DNA of 38,828 nt, taken from Candidatus Kinetoplastidibacterium crithidiae. GTDB taxonomy: Bacteria > Pseudomonadota > Gammaproteobacteria > Burkholderiales > Burkholderiaceae_B. The stretch covers positions 1-38,828 of the forward strand of contig JADMLC010000007.1 of the NCBI GenBank assembly GCA_019278155.1, read 5' to 3'. The position numbers were made by a program, and so were the translations under genes. The notes under the pieces were generated by a model that did not search any database, was not told the DNA's origin, and was given only the letters and a program-made list of their open reading frames with translations. Shown here piece after piece: positions 28,195-36,963 of the stretch (the stretch's first letter is position 1; every line of letters begins with the position of its first letter).

Positions 28195-28746
28195 TCAATC
28201 ATTTGAAGAAGCGACAATAACCATAGCTGGACGCAAAACTCGCTCACTTATAAGATAACCTTTTTGCAAAATTTCTATCACCGAGTTAGCCGGGTAATCA
28301 GATTTTACAGAAGAAATAGCTTGATGTAATGTTGGGTCAAATTTATCACCCAAAGCAGGACTAATTTCTTGCAACATATTACTTTTAAAAACTGAGTCCA
28401 GTTGCTTCAAAGTTAAAGAAACTCCTTCAGTCAAACTATTGATATTTTGATTTTTTTGCAATAAAGCGGCTTCTAAACTATCTTTTACTAACACCATGCC
28501 TTCTGCAAAAGATTCAATAGCAAATTTACGAGTTTTAGCTAGTTCTTCCTGAGACCTTTTCCTTATATTTTCCATTTCTGCAGAAATTCTCAAAATTTTA
28601 TCATTCTGATGATCAATAATTGATTCTAATTTTTCTAATTTCTCCTGCAAACAAACATTAAGTTCCTCAGGTGATAAATCTTCAGCAGACTTCTTATCTA
28701 CATCTAAATCTTGACCAGCATCATTAGAGTTACCCTTCATATTCAT
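28195..28746 (-). CDS. grpE: Nucleotide exchange factor GrpE
   Basis: Releases ADP from DnaK to reset its cycle. The start is set at the ATG at 28746 (MNMKGNSND) because a strong GGAGG site lies 7 bases upstream; the frame extends 11 codons further without family sequence. The product has 183 residues: an acidic N-terminus, a long coiled-coil helix (about 40-100, with RISAEMENIRKRSQEELAKTRKFAIESFA split across it) and a C-terminal beta domain (GDKFDPTLHQAIS, then VIEILQKGYLISERVLRPAMVIVA). It lies between hemH (103 bp upstream) and dnaK (138 bp downstream), all on the minus strand. Confidence 0.95.
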   Translation of the reverse strand: MNMKGNSNDAGQDLDVDKKSAEDLSPEELNVCLQEKLEKLESIIDHQNDKILRISAEMENIRKRSQEELAKTRKFAIESFAEGMVLVKDSLEAALLQKNQNINSLTEGVSLTLKQLDSVFKSNMLQEISPALGDKFDPTLHQAISSVKSDYPANSVIEILQKGYLISERVLRPAMVIVASSND

Positions 28747-28848
28747 ATCATTACCTCCAATTTGAAAAACATAATCCAATATAATGGACTAAGCAAAAAT
28801 TCTTTAAAATAAAAACATACACATTTTTAGCAAAAATAATTTGATATC

Positions 28849-29913
28849 CTATACCACCCCCCAATCATATATATGGGTTTTAATGAGATTTTCTAGACCA
28901 GTTATCCATTCTTCATTATCATTTAAAGCATTTATATAATGAAAATCTTTTCCACCTGAACTCAAAAACAAATGGCGACACTGATCATTTATTTCCTCCA
29001 GTGTTTCTAGGCAGTCTGAAATGAAACCAGGACACACAACATCAACCCTGGCAACCCCTCTCTTAGCAAGGTTTACTAATGTTTCTGATGTATAAGGTTT
29101 TATCCATTTTGAGTAGCCAAATTTACTTTGAAAACTTATATATATAATGTTTTGGTCAAAATTGAGTTGATTTGATAATAATTCAAAAGTTTCAATACAA
29201 TCCTTATAATAAGGATCTCCTTTATCAATAGAATACTGAGGTAATCCATGAAAGCTTACTACAAGAGCATCTGGTAATCCATGCTTATTCCAATAGTTAT
29301 GAATATTAGACACCAAAGAATCTATATAAAACTTAGATGAATTAAATCTTTTTATATACCTAAATTCCGGAATATCTCTCTTACAAATCAAATATCGGCT
29401 TACATACTCCACTATACTTCCAGTAGTGCTAGAAGAATACTGAGGAAACAACGGAAATAATAGAATTTTTTCACAAGGTTCAAATATTAAACTATCTAAA
29501 GATTCTTTAATATTTGGATAACCATATCTCATGCAAAACTTTATTTTAATATTAATATTTTTTTGTAAAAATATTCTCTCTAATTTCAACGCTTGCCGTT
29601 TACTGTACACATATAAAGGAGAACCTTCTGTCATCCATATTTTTTCATAAAGTTTCTTTAATTTTCTAGGTCGAGTTCTTAGCACTATAGTACGTAATAT
29701 TATTTGCCAAATAAATCTAGGTAACTCAACAACACGATTGTCAGATAAAAAAGATCTAATATATTCTTTAATATCGTTAATACCTGTCGATTTAGGCGTG
29801 CCCAAATTAACCAATAATAAACCTACATTGCAATTTGATTTTTTTAAGCAATGACAATCATTATTAGTATCTAATGCAACAGCAGCATTATCTTTTTTAA
29901 AGCTTTCATTCAT
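28849..29913 (-). CDS. hemH: Ferrochelatase
   Basis: Inserts ferrous iron into protoporphyrin IX, the last step of haem synthesis. The first ATG is at 29913 and gives 354 residues; a TTG 18 codons upstream (29967) extends the frame, but neither has a clear ribosome binding site. Family motifs: GLLLVNLGTP (31-40), VVELPR (61-66), EGSPL (96-100), LFPLFPQYSSSTTGS (about 152-166), the catalytic histidine H222 in SFHGLP, and the conserved glutamate E303 in DCLETLEEI. The N-terminal 30 residues are unconserved and cysteine-containing. The gene sits upstream of grpE; as I recall, in relatives hrcA lies between nadK and hemH, and it is absent here. Confidence 0.94.
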   Translation of the reverse strand: MNESFKKDNAAVALDTNNDCHCLKKSNCNVGLLLVNLGTPKSTGINDIKEYIRSFLSDNRVVELPRFIWQIILRTIVLRTRPRKLKKLYEKIWMTEGSPLYVYSKRQALKLERIFLQKNINIKIKFCMRYGYPNIKESLDSLIFEPCEKILLFPLFPQYSSSTTGSIVEYVSRYLICKRDIPEFRYIKRFNSSKFYIDSLVSNIHNYWNKHGLPDALVVSFHGLPQYSIDKGDPYYKDCIETFELLSNQLNFDQNIIYISFQSKFGYSKWIKPYTSETLVNLAKRGVARVDVVCPGFISDCLETLEEINDQCRHLFLSSGGKDFHYINALNDNEEWITGLENLIKTHIYDWGVV

Positions 29914-30179
29914 TGATAACAAAAAGATTAAACTTCGTTTATAATTAAAAAAATAGAGACACTTCAATCGGTCAGGATAATCTAATATTGCTTGCTAAGC
30001 AACTATATATGAGTACCTATTAGTCTTACTAATTTACGACTATTTTCTAGCATAGAGATATTAGTTAGAATAATTTGCTATAATGGACAGATTATAGACA
30101 ATTTAATCGACTACATTTGCAAGTATAGATAATAAAACATCAAACATTTTTTAGTTAAATAAATATTAGTGAACTTCAT

Positions 30180-31079
30180 ATGCATTTCCCCACTATTGCT
30201 CTTATTGGGAGATACCAAGATACTGGCCTTGATACTCCGTTAAAAGCTATTGCTAAAACCTTAAGTAATATAGGCAGAAAAATACTAATAGAATCTACAA
30301 CTGCCTATAACACAGGAATTAATGAATATGATATTGCAAGTATCAACCAAATAGGAAAGCAAGCATCTCTCGCTATAATTACCGGTGGAGATGGTACCGT
30401 CTTAAGCGCAGCAAGACATTTAGCCAAATATAATGTTCCTATTCTAGGTATTAATCATGGAAGATTAGGATTTATAACTTCCCTATCAATGGATGAAACA
30501 TTTAAAGCAATTATTCATATAATGGAAGGAAATTATGTATCTGAAAATAGAATGCTATTAGAAGGAATTGTCTGGCGTGATAGTCAACAAATTTACTCAA
30601 ACTGTGCTTTAAATGATGTAGTCTTGAATAGAGCAGGTCTAGGTGGCATGATAGAAATAAAAGTAGAATTAAATAATACTTTTATGTATACGCAAAGAGC
30701 TGATGGGCTAATCGTAGCAACACCAACTGGTTCCACAGCATACTCTTTAGCTTCTAATGGTCCAATACTTCATCCAGAACTAAACGCTATGGTTTTAGTG
30801 GCTGTCGCCCCTCAAACTCTATCTAACAGACCAATTGTTATTCCTTACAATGGAATATTAAAAATGACGTTAACTGCGGTAGGAAGAACAGATATAGGAG
30901 CCAGTGTACATTTTGATATGCAAACACTATCTGAACTACATCCTGGTGATTATATTACAATACAAAAGTCACAACATAATGCAAGATTTATACATCCAAA
31001 AGGTTATAGTTTTTTCTCTACTCTAAGAAGAAAACTTCACTGGAATATTATGCCTATATCTTCAGATGTTATAGAATAA
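30180..31079 (+). CDS. nadK: NAD kinase
   Basis: Phosphorylates NAD to NADP, using ATP. The 299-residue protein has the diagnostic GGDGT at 69-73 (ITGGDGTVLSAAR), GINHGRLGFI, ALNDVVLNR (the NE/D motif, with D), and the glycine-rich ADGLIVATPTGSTAYSLASNGPI. Length is standard. The gene is divergent from hemH across a 266-bp gap in which I find no gene, CIRCE element or hrcA remnant, only a 6-bp hairpin at 29988-30002. recN follows 5 bp downstream, the common nadK-recN pairing. Confidence 0.96.
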   Translation: MHFPTIALIGRYQDTGLDTPLKAIAKTLSNIGRKILIESTTAYNTGINEYDIASINQIGKQASLAIITGGDGTVLSAARHLAKYNVPILGINHGRLGFITSLSMDETFKAIIHIMEGNYVSENRMLLEGIVWRDSQQIYSNCALNDVVLNRAGLGGMIEIKVELNNTFMYTQRADGLIVATPTGSTAYSLASNGPILHPELNAMVLVAVAPQTLSNRPIVIPYNGILKMTLTAVGRTDIGASVHFDMQTLSELHPGDYITIQKSQHNARFIHPKGYSFFSTLRRKLHWNIMPISSDVIE

Positions 31080-31084
31080 TAATT

Positions 31085-32752
31085 ATGATACGTAATCTAT
31101 TTATTCAAAATTTCATAATAGTAAAAAACGCTAAAATTATTTTTAGCAACGGATTTACAGTGTTTTCTGGAGAAACAGGAGCAGGAAAATCTATTATAAT
31201 AGACGCTCTATCATTTGTATTAGGCTTCAAAGTATCAAATATAGATAATATAATTGGTAAAAATACTATTAACACTGAAGTAACAGCTTCTTTTGATATA
31301 ACAACTAATACAAAAGAATGGCTTCAGAAACACGCATTTAGCATAGGCCATGAAATTAAATTAAAAAGGACTATAGATAAAGAGAATAATAGCAAAGCTT
31401 TCATCAACAACGCCCCTACTACAATTTCAAATCTAAGAGCAATAGGTTCTATGTTGGTGAAAATTTACGGGCAACATGCTTATCAGGATTTGTTAAATAC
31501 AAATTCTCAAAGGTCACTTCTAGATGTATATGGACAGTTAGATATTCCTTTGATAAGAACAAAAAAATTTTGGAAAATATGGCGCTCTATAAGAAAAGAC
31601 CTGGATAACGCCACACAATTAGCAGAAAACCTAAAAGAAGAATTACATATTTTAAAATTACAAGCAGAAGAAATCGCAGAAATAAAATTCTCAATGGATG
31701 AATGGCAAAAAATTCAACACGAGTATAACAAACTATCCAATATTGAAACTATAATCGATACATGTGATTTTCTTCTTAAAAACTTAGATGGGGAAGAATT
31801 TTCTGTATATAAAACGTTGAATACCCTCATTCAACGAATAAACAATATTTTGATAAAAGATCCCAGCCTACAAAACATATACGAGGAATTAAACTCGGCA
31901 CAAATAACAATAAAAGAAGCAATTCATGATTTGAATAATTATATAGGTAAGATTGAAGTTGATTCAAATAAGTTAGAGTATCTTGAATCAAGAATGACTC
32001 TAATTACGGATACAGCTAGACGTATGAAAATACCACCAAATGAGTTAAAGCATTTTCATGACACCATAATAAACAGAATCAATTCAATACAAAATATTAC
32101 AAATATTGATGAAATAAGAATAAAAGAACAAGAAGCTCAAGAAAACTATCTACAAGCAGCAAATATTCTTTCTGAAGAAAGAATTAGAAAAGCAAAAGTA
32201 CTTAGTAATGAAGTTACTAAGATTATGAAGAAACTATCTATGGAAGATAGCAGTTTTGATATTAAAATTACAAAATCCAAAGAACATAACCATGGCATAG
32301 ATAATGTTGAATTCTTAGTATCTCATTCTGGAACTGAGTCTAAAAGCATTTCAAAAATTGCTTCCGGAGGCGAACTATCACGTATATATTTAGCAATATC
32401 GGTCGTAACAAATCATAGCAATGTACCAACAATAATATTCGATGAAGTAGATAGCGGAGTAGGAGGAGCTGTAGCTGAAACCATAGGTAAATTATTAAGT
32501 AAGTTAAGCAATCATAATCAAGTTTTATGCGTGACACATTTACCGCAAGTAGCTTCCTATGGTAAAAATCATTTCTTAGTATGTAAACAGCAAAAAAATC
32601 AAGATATTACTTCAGAAATAAAAGAACTATCTTATGATGACAGGGTAACAGAAATTGCTAGAATGCTAGGTGGAATAGTAATAACACCAACAACAATACA
32701 TCATGCAAAAGAAATGCTTATTAACGCGATAAAAAATTTTCAAAATGCATAA
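31085..32752 (+). CDS. recN: DNA repair protein RecN
   Basis: SMC-like ATPase acting early in double-strand break repair. The 555-residue protein has Walker A GETGAGKS (29-36), long helical arms forming an antiparallel coiled coil (about 155-370), the ABC signature SGGELSRI beginning at about 427, and Walker B IIFDEVDSGVGG with D453 and E454, followed by VLCVTHLPQVASYG. Length matches the family. It starts 5 bp after nadK and ends 16 bp before the bamE start. Regulation by LexA is usual in E. coli, but I see no SOS box in the short gap before it. Confidence 0.96.
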   Translation: MIRNLFIQNFIIVKNAKIIFSNGFTVFSGETGAGKSIIIDALSFVLGFKVSNIDNIIGKNTINTEVTASFDITTNTKEWLQKHAFSIGHEIKLKRTIDKENNSKAFINNAPTTISNLRAIGSMLVKIYGQHAYQDLLNTNSQRSLLDVYGQLDIPLIRTKKFWKIWRSIRKDLDNATQLAENLKEELHILKLQAEEIAEIKFSMDEWQKIQHEYNKLSNIETIIDTCDFLLKNLDGEEFSVYKTLNTLIQRINNILIKDPSLQNIYEELNSAQITIKEAIHDLNNYIGKIEVDSNKLEYLESRMTLITDTARRMKIPPNELKHFHDTIINRINSIQNITNIDEIRIKEQEAQENYLQAANILSEERIRKAKVLSNEVTKIMKKLSMEDSSFDIKITKSKEHNHGIDNVEFLVSHSGTESKSISKIASGGELSRIYLAISVVTNHSNVPTIIFDEVDSGVGGAVAETIGKLLSKLSNHNQVLCVTHLPQVASYGKNHFLVCKQQKNQDITSEIKELSYDDRVTEIARMLGGIVITPTTIHHAKEMLINAIKNFQNA

Positions 32753-32768
32753 ATCAGAGATACTAGAA

Positions 32769-33164
32769 ATGTTTTATAACACTATTAGAAGCATCTTAAT
32801 AATCTCACTTCTCGCATTGTTAGAAGGATGTTCATTTGTTAATCAAATATCGATTCCTTATGACCAAAACATAAAACAAGGTAATGTTATTAATATAGAA
32901 CAGCAGAAAATGCTAAAAATAGGAATGACGAAAAAACAAGTCCTATCTATATTAGGGACTCCTATATTAAAAAATATTTATCAATCAGAACAGTGGACTT
33001 ATATTCAATATAATAAAACAAATAAAGAAAAAAAGAATATATTACAATTCACCGTGTTTTTTAAAAATGACAGACTAATTAAATGGTCAGGAGATGAATT
33101 TCCAAGACAGCGAGAATATAAAATTGATATAATAAAAAAAATAATAATAGATCAAACAGAATAA
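32769..33164 (+). CDS. bamE: Outer-membrane assembly lipoprotein BamE (SmpA/OmlA)
   Basis: Lipoprotein subunit of the BAM complex that inserts beta-barrel proteins into the outer membrane. I start it at the ATG at 32769 (MFYNTIRS), giving 131 residues with a clean lipoprotein signal: hydrophobic core about 8-18 and lipobox L-L-E-G-C with the lipidated cysteine at C21. Glu before the Gly-Cys is unusual. The mature domain shows the SmpA pattern: LKIGMTKKQVLSILGTP, an SEQWTYIQY segment, and LQFTVFFKNDRLIKWSGDEFP. A frame extending upstream to 32745 would overlap recN. As I recall, fur lies next to this gene in relatives, but it is missing here. dapB follows 37 bp later. Confidence 0.9.
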   Translation: MFYNTIRSILIISLLALLEGCSFVNQISIPYDQNIKQGNVINIEQQKMLKIGMTKKQVLSILGTPILKNIYQSEQWTYIQYNKTNKEKKNILQFTVFFKNDRLIKWSGDEFPRQREYKIDIIKKIIIDQTE

Positions 33165-33201
33165 GAGTTGAAATACCTTAATTAATATGCAAGGAGTAGA
33201 T

Positions 33202-34002
33202 ATGAATATAGCCATCACTGGCATCAGTGGAAAAATGGGACAGACATTAGTTAGGGCATCTCTAGAAGATAACTCTGTTAAACTAACAGCAGCTATCGAT
33301 CGTCCTGGCAGCCCTTTAATTGGAAAAGATGCGGCTATTTTATTAGGGAAGAAAACTGAAGTAATAGTTAGCGACGATATGGATGAAATAAAAAAAGCTG
33401 ATTGTTTAATAGATTTCTCAAGACCACATGGAACACTAACGCATTTAGAATACTGTTTAAAACATAAAATCAATATTGTTATTGGAACAACAGGATTTAG
33501 TAAAGATGAACTAAATACCATAAAAAATGCTTCTACAAAGATAGCTATTGTTCATTCATCAAACATGAGTATTGGAGTAAATGTAACATTCAAACTGGTA
33601 GAAATAGCTGCTAAAATGTTAAATTCTGGATATGATGCAGAGATATTTGAAGCTCATCACAAAGATAAAATAGATAGTCCATCAGGAACATCAATCACTA
33701 TGGGTGAAGCTATAGCATCATCTTGGAATGTTTCATTGTCAGATGTAGCAACTTGGACACGCCATGGTAATATAGGCGCAAGAAAACCAGGAACTATAGG
33801 TTTCTCTGTTCTAAGAGGGGGTGACATTATAGGAGATCATAAGGCATATTTCTGTGGCAAAGGGGAAACTATTGAAATTTCTCATCACTCTGGTAGCAGA
33901 GATGGCTATGCAAGTGGAGCTTTACTTGCATCAAACTTTTTGAAAGATAAACAATCTGGCTATTATAATATGGCAGACGTATTAAATTTGAATAGTTTCT
34001 AA
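33202..34002 (+). CDS. dapB: 4-hydroxy-tetrahydrodipicolinate reductase
   Basis: NAD(P)H-dependent reductase of the diaminopimelate/lysine pathway, needed for both peptidoglycan and lysine. The start is fixed at 33202 by an AAGGAG site (33191-33196) 5 bases upstream; an ATG at 33187 lies before this site. The 266-residue product has the nucleotide-binding GISGKMGQ (7-14), IGTTGFS (about 94-100), SSNMSIGVN (about 119-127) and the catalytic EAHHKDKIDSPSGT with H152 and K156. RHGNIGARKPGTIGFSVLRGGDIIGDH completes the family pattern. It is convergent with murB, 3 bp apart. Confidence 0.96.
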   Translation: MNIAITGISGKMGQTLVRASLEDNSVKLTAAIDRPGSPLIGKDAAILLGKKTEVIVSDDMDEIKKADCLIDFSRPHGTLTHLEYCLKHKINIVIGTTGFSKDELNTIKNASTKIAIVHSSNMSIGVNVTFKLVEIAAKMLNSGYDAEIFEAHHKDKIDSPSGTSITMGEAIASSWNVSLSDVATWTRHGNIGARKPGTIGFSVLRGGDIIGDHKAYFCGKGETIEISHHSGSRDGYASGALLASNFLKDKQSGYYNMADVLNLNSF

Positions 34003-34005
34003 TTA

Positions 34006-35019
34006 TTAGAATATAATAGGCTCTATTTCTAATGAAATGCCTGTTTTGTGGCGCACGTCTTCTTGAATAGCGTGCGCTAATACTAATACATCACTTGCAT
34101 TTGCATTACTGATATTTACTAATATTAGAGATTGTTTTTTATAAACAGCTACCGGACCCATAGTCCTGCCCTTCCAGCCACATATATTGATTAACCATCC
34201 AGCAGAGATTTTACAAGATACACCTGGAATGTAATTCCAGAACACAATGTTTGGAAAAAGTAACTGAAGATATTCTAATTCTGCTATTTCCAAGATTGGG
34301 TTTTTAAAAAAACTACCTACATTACCTAAAATTGTCACATCTGGAAGCTTACTTCTTCGAATAGAACACACAACATCAAAAACATGCTCAGGAGTTAATT
34401 TTGCTACACAATTAGTAATTTGCTTTTTTATATCATGATACCCTATTCTAGGGATCCATATTTTATCCAAAAGCAAACGAACTGATAGTATCAGATAATC
34501 ATTATGATTTTTCTTAAAAATACTTTCTCTATATGAAAACAAACAATCTTGAGCCTTTATTTCAATGAAACAACTATGCCTAAAACTCCAAGCAAAAACA
34601 CTATGGCAGTACTCAGAAAACTCTAAACCATAAGCCCCTATATTCTGAACAGGAGCTCCTCCTACTGTACCTGGAATTAATGCCAGATTTTCCAGTCCAT
34701 ACCATCCTTTTTTTAAACAAAAAACTACTATGTCGTGCCAAGATTCACCAGCTCCAACATCTATCAAAACATGATTGCTATCATTAGATATAATATTAAT
34801 GCCAAGAATATCTATTTTTACTACTAGAGCATCAATAATATTTGAAGACAGAATGACATTACTACCACCACCAATTATAAATATTTTTGAATAATTCTTA
34901 CTTATATTTATTAAGTGTTCTAAATCTCTATAATTAGAAACACGAAAAAAATTTTTGGTATATATATCTATTCCAAAAGTATTAAATCTTTTAAGGTTTT
35001 GATGACAAGGTTTCTTCAA
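34006..35019 (-). CDS. murB: UDP-N-acetylenolpyruvoylglucosamine reductase
   Basis: FAD/NADPH enzyme forming UDP-N-acetylmuramate, the second step of peptidoglycan precursor synthesis. The 337-residue protein is a type I MurB: RFNTFGI (11-17), the FAD motif GGGSNVI (50-56), NLALIPGTVGGAPVQNIGAYG (about 111-131), YRES (163-166) with the catalytic arginine, and GNVGSFFKNP (232-241) with the proton-donor serine S236. The catalytic glutamate lies in the C-terminal LEIEP. Together with dapB it shows that the cell still builds peptidoglycan precursors. It is divergent from the tRNA pair. Confidence 0.95.
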   Translation of the reverse strand: MKKPCHQNLKRFNTFGIDIYTKNFFRVSNYRDLEHLINISKNYSKIFIIGGGSNVILSSNIIDALVVKIDILGINIISNDSNHVLIDVGAGESWHDIVVFCLKKGWYGLENLALIPGTVGGAPVQNIGAYGLEFSEYCHSVFAWSFRHSCFIEIKAQDCLFSYRESIFKKNHNDYLILSVRLLLDKIWIPRIGYHDIKKQITNCVAKLTPEHVFDVVCSIRRSKLPDVTILGNVGSFFKNPILEIAELEYLQLLFPNIVFWNYIPGVSCKISAGWLINICGWKGRTMGPVAVYKKQSLILVNISNANASDVLVLAHAIQEDVRHKTGISLEIEPIIF

Positions 35020-35138
35020 AGCTATAATAAAAAATAATTATTTAGATAAAAATAAATTTATTATATAATATATAGATAATTAACTACTGTATATAAAAAA
35101 TTATTTAGTCTATTATAAAAAATACCTAGAATATATCT

Positions 35139-35166
35139 TTGCAAAAATATTTTTTAGATATATAAT
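35139..35166 (+). promoter_or_regulatory. Sigma-70-type promoter of the tRNA-Gly/tRNA-Cys unit
   Basis: TTGCAA (35139-35144) and a perfect TATAAT (35161-35166) are separated by 16 bases, placing the start about 50 bases before tRNA-Gly. The fit is good, but the surrounding DNA is very AT-rich, so chance matches are common. The rest of the 203-bp gap back to murB shows no gene. Confidence 0.55.
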
Positions 35167-35222
35167 ACAATTTGTTTTATGTGCTTTTTGTAAAGCATGG
35201 TTCTGCTTTTATCTATAAAAGT

Positions 35223-35298
35223 GCGGGAATAGCTCAGTTGGTAGAGCGCAACCTTGCCAAGGTTGAGGTCGCGAGTTCGAGACTCGTTTCCCGCTCCA
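35223..35298 (+). tRNA. tRNA-Gly (anticodon GCC)
   Basis: A 76-base cloverleaf: acceptor GCGGGAA pairs with TTCCCGC, the D-stem is GCTC/GAGC, and the anticodon stem CAACC/GGTTG carries loop TT-GCC-AA. The T-arm contains GTTCGAG. The discriminator is T followed by an encoded CCA. The anticodon reads GGC and GGU glycine codons. tRNA-Cys follows 20 bp later, so they are probably cotranscribed. Confidence 0.97.
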
Positions 35299-35318
35299 GT
35301 TCTTATAACCTTAATAAT

Positions 35319-35392
35319 GGCGCAATGGCAGAGTGGTCATGCAGCGGATTGCAAATCCGTGGACGGCGGTTCGATTCCGTCTTGCGCCTCCA
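35319..35392 (+). tRNA. tRNA-Cys (anticodon GCA)
   Basis: A 74-base cloverleaf with acceptor GGCGCAA/TTGCGCC, anticodon stem CGGAT/ATCCG with loop TT-GCA-AA, T-arm containing GGTTCGATTCC, discriminator T and an encoded CCA. As I recall, the tRNA-Gly-tRNA-Cys pairing is seen in many proteobacteria, often with tRNA-Leu, which is not present here. Confidence 0.97.
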
Positions 35393-35411
35393 ATTGAATA
35401 TAAAATACTAC

Positions 35412-35438
35412 ATTGATTTATCAATAAATATTTTTCTT
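35412..35438 (+). terminator. Possible weak terminator of the tRNA unit
   Basis: ATTGAT (35412-35417) and ATCAAT (35420-35425) form a short hairpin followed by AAATATTTTTCTT. The stem is only 6 bp, AT-rich, with a 2-base loop. A competing pairing joins ACATTGAT at 35410-35417 with ATCAATGT at 35444-35451. Confidence 0.3.
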
Positions 35439-35510
35439 GAAATATCAATGTTATAATTTGACACTAATCATAAGTCGTAATTAACGTACAATATTCCAAA
35501 GACTATTATC

Positions 35511-36566
35511 ATGTCTATAATTTCTCGTTCATACCCAATAATAAGAAAGATTTTGTTTTCTATAGATGCAGAAAAAGTCCACAATCTTACATTGTCTATT
35601 CTAAATAAAACATATAAATATAATTTTCTTCGAAAATCACTACACTCTTCTATAAACTTACCAAGCAAAATAATGGGGTTAGATGTTAAAAACCCTATAG
35701 GTCTAGCAGCAGGCCTCGACAAAAATGGAGAATGTATTGATGCACTGGGAAATTTAGGATTTGGATTTATAGAAATAGGAACTGTAACCCCTTATGCTCA
35801 AAAAGGAAATCAGAAACCAAGAATATTTAGGTTACCTAAAGCTAATGCTATAATAAATAGATTAGGTTTTAATAATCAGGGGATAGACAAAATTTTAGAT
35901 AATATTCAAAATAACGAATGGCAAAAAAATAATAATTTATTAGGAATAAATATTGGGAAAAATTTTAATACAGAACTAAAAAATGCTGCTGATGATTATA
36001 CTTATTGTCTAAAAAAAGCCTATCCATATGCAGACTATATAGCCATAAATATTTCTTCTCCAAATACTAAAAATCTTCGTGATTTACAAAATAAAGATTA
36101 TTTAGAAAATCTTTTAACTAAAATTAAAGAAACACATAAAAAATTAGCAGATAATTACAGTAAATATGTACCTATAGCGTTAAAGATATCACCAGATTTA
36201 ATAAATGAAGAAATAGAAGATATATCTAAATTACTCTTAAAACATAGAATTGATGGAGTAATAGCAACCAATACAACAATTTCAAGAAAAAAAATAGAAA
36301 CATTAAAAAATCATGACCAGTCAGGTGGGCTATCAGGAGCACCTTTACATGAACTATCCTTAAATGTTATTAGAAGATTAAAGTCATTAATAGGACAAGA
36401 AATAACCATAATAGGAACAGGCGGTATAATTTCAGGACAACAAGCAAGGGAAAAAATAGAAGCAGGAGCGACTGCTATACAATTATATACTGGACTAATA
36501 TATAAAGGCCCCGGAATTATAAAAGAATGCTTCGATATGATTAAAGAAAACATTAACACTGATTAA
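35511..36566 (+). CDS. pyrD: Dihydroorotate dehydrogenase (quinone), class 2
   Basis: FMN enzyme of pyrimidine synthesis that oxidises dihydroorotate and passes electrons to membrane quinone. The 351-residue protein has the N-terminal helical extension typical of class 2 enzymes (about 1-40, membrane-associating), then the barrel: KNPIGLAAGLDKNG (60-73), EIGTVTPYAQKGNQKPRIFRL (split around 88-108), NRLGFNN (116-122), the active-site serine region NISSPNT (180-186), GVIATNTT and GGLSGAPL. The C-terminal FMN phosphate site is IIGTGGIISG and ATAIQLYTGLIYKGP. A consensus -35 (TTGACA, 35458-35463) lies upstream, but its -10 partner is poor. A thioredoxin-like gene starts 17 bp downstream. Confidence 0.96.
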   Translation: MSIISRSYPIIRKILFSIDAEKVHNLTLSILNKTYKYNFLRKSLHSSINLPSKIMGLDVKNPIGLAAGLDKNGECIDALGNLGFGFIEIGTVTPYAQKGNQKPRIFRLPKANAIINRLGFNNQGIDKILDNIQNNEWQKNNNLLGINIGKNFNTELKNAADDYTYCLKKAYPYADYIAINISSPNTKNLRDLQNKDYLENLLTKIKETHKKLADNYSKYVPIALKISPDLINEEIEDISKLLLKHRIDGVIATNTTISRKKIETLKNHDQSGGLSGAPLHELSLNVIRRLKSLIGQEITIIGTGGIISGQQAREKIEAGATAIQLYTGLIYKGPGIIKECFDMIKENINTD

Positions 36567-36583
36567 TTTAATAAAATATTTTT

Positions 36584-36955
36584 ATGATATTGATACCCGA
36601 AAAAAATATAGTGAAATCTTCATATAATTCGAATAACTATATTATAGCCTGTTTCTGTGCAGCGTGGTGTGGCACATGTAGGGACTACCAATCTAAATTT
36701 TCTGAAGTATCAGAGAATTTTAGAAACTACAACTTCTATTGGATAGATATAGAAGAGAATGAAAACCTTCTAGATGATGAAGATATAATAAATTTCCCAA
36801 CTATATTGATTCAAAATAAATATAAAACACTTTTTTATGGTGTTATAAACCCAAATATTAACTACCTAACAAAAATAATTAAAGGTATAGACACTATGAA
36901 CAATTATTATATATCTACCAAAGCACCAAAATTATGGGAAAAACTAAAAAAATAA
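36584..36955 (+). CDS. Thioredoxin-like protein with CGTC active site
   Basis: The 123-residue protein has a thioredoxin fold: FCAAWCGTCRDYQSKF with the CxxC at about residues 29-32, the strand WIDIEENENL, and the cis-proline in INFPTILI (about 69-76). The active site is CGTC rather than the CGPC of thioredoxin itself. There is no signal peptide, so it should be cytoplasmic, where TrxB encoded in this window could reduce it. The substrate is unknown. It follows pyrD by 17 bp and is convergent with rhlE, 8 bp apart. I recognise the fold but not a specific named family. Confidence 0.83.
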   Translation: MILIPEKNIVKSSYNSNNYIIACFCAAWCGTCRDYQSKFSEVSENFRNYNFYWIDIEENENLLDDEDIINFPTILIQNKYKTLFYGVINPNINYLTKIIKGIDTMNNYYISTKAPKLWEKLKK

Positions 36956-36963
36956 ATCATTAT

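Noticed and set aside
29914-30179. CIRCE operator or hrcA remnant between hemH and nadK
   Set aside because: Neither the TTAGCACTC/GAGTGCTAA dyad nor an HrcA-like frame is present on either strand; only a 6-bp hairpin (29988-30002) is seen.
33087-33521. 144-codon minus-strand frame over bamE/dapB
   Set aside because: Antisense to two well-supported genes; hydrophobic, serine-rich composition typical of complement frames.
35172-35456. 94-codon open frame across the tRNA region
   Set aside because: It runs through both tRNA genes, and its protein is a translation of the cloverleaves without any family feature.
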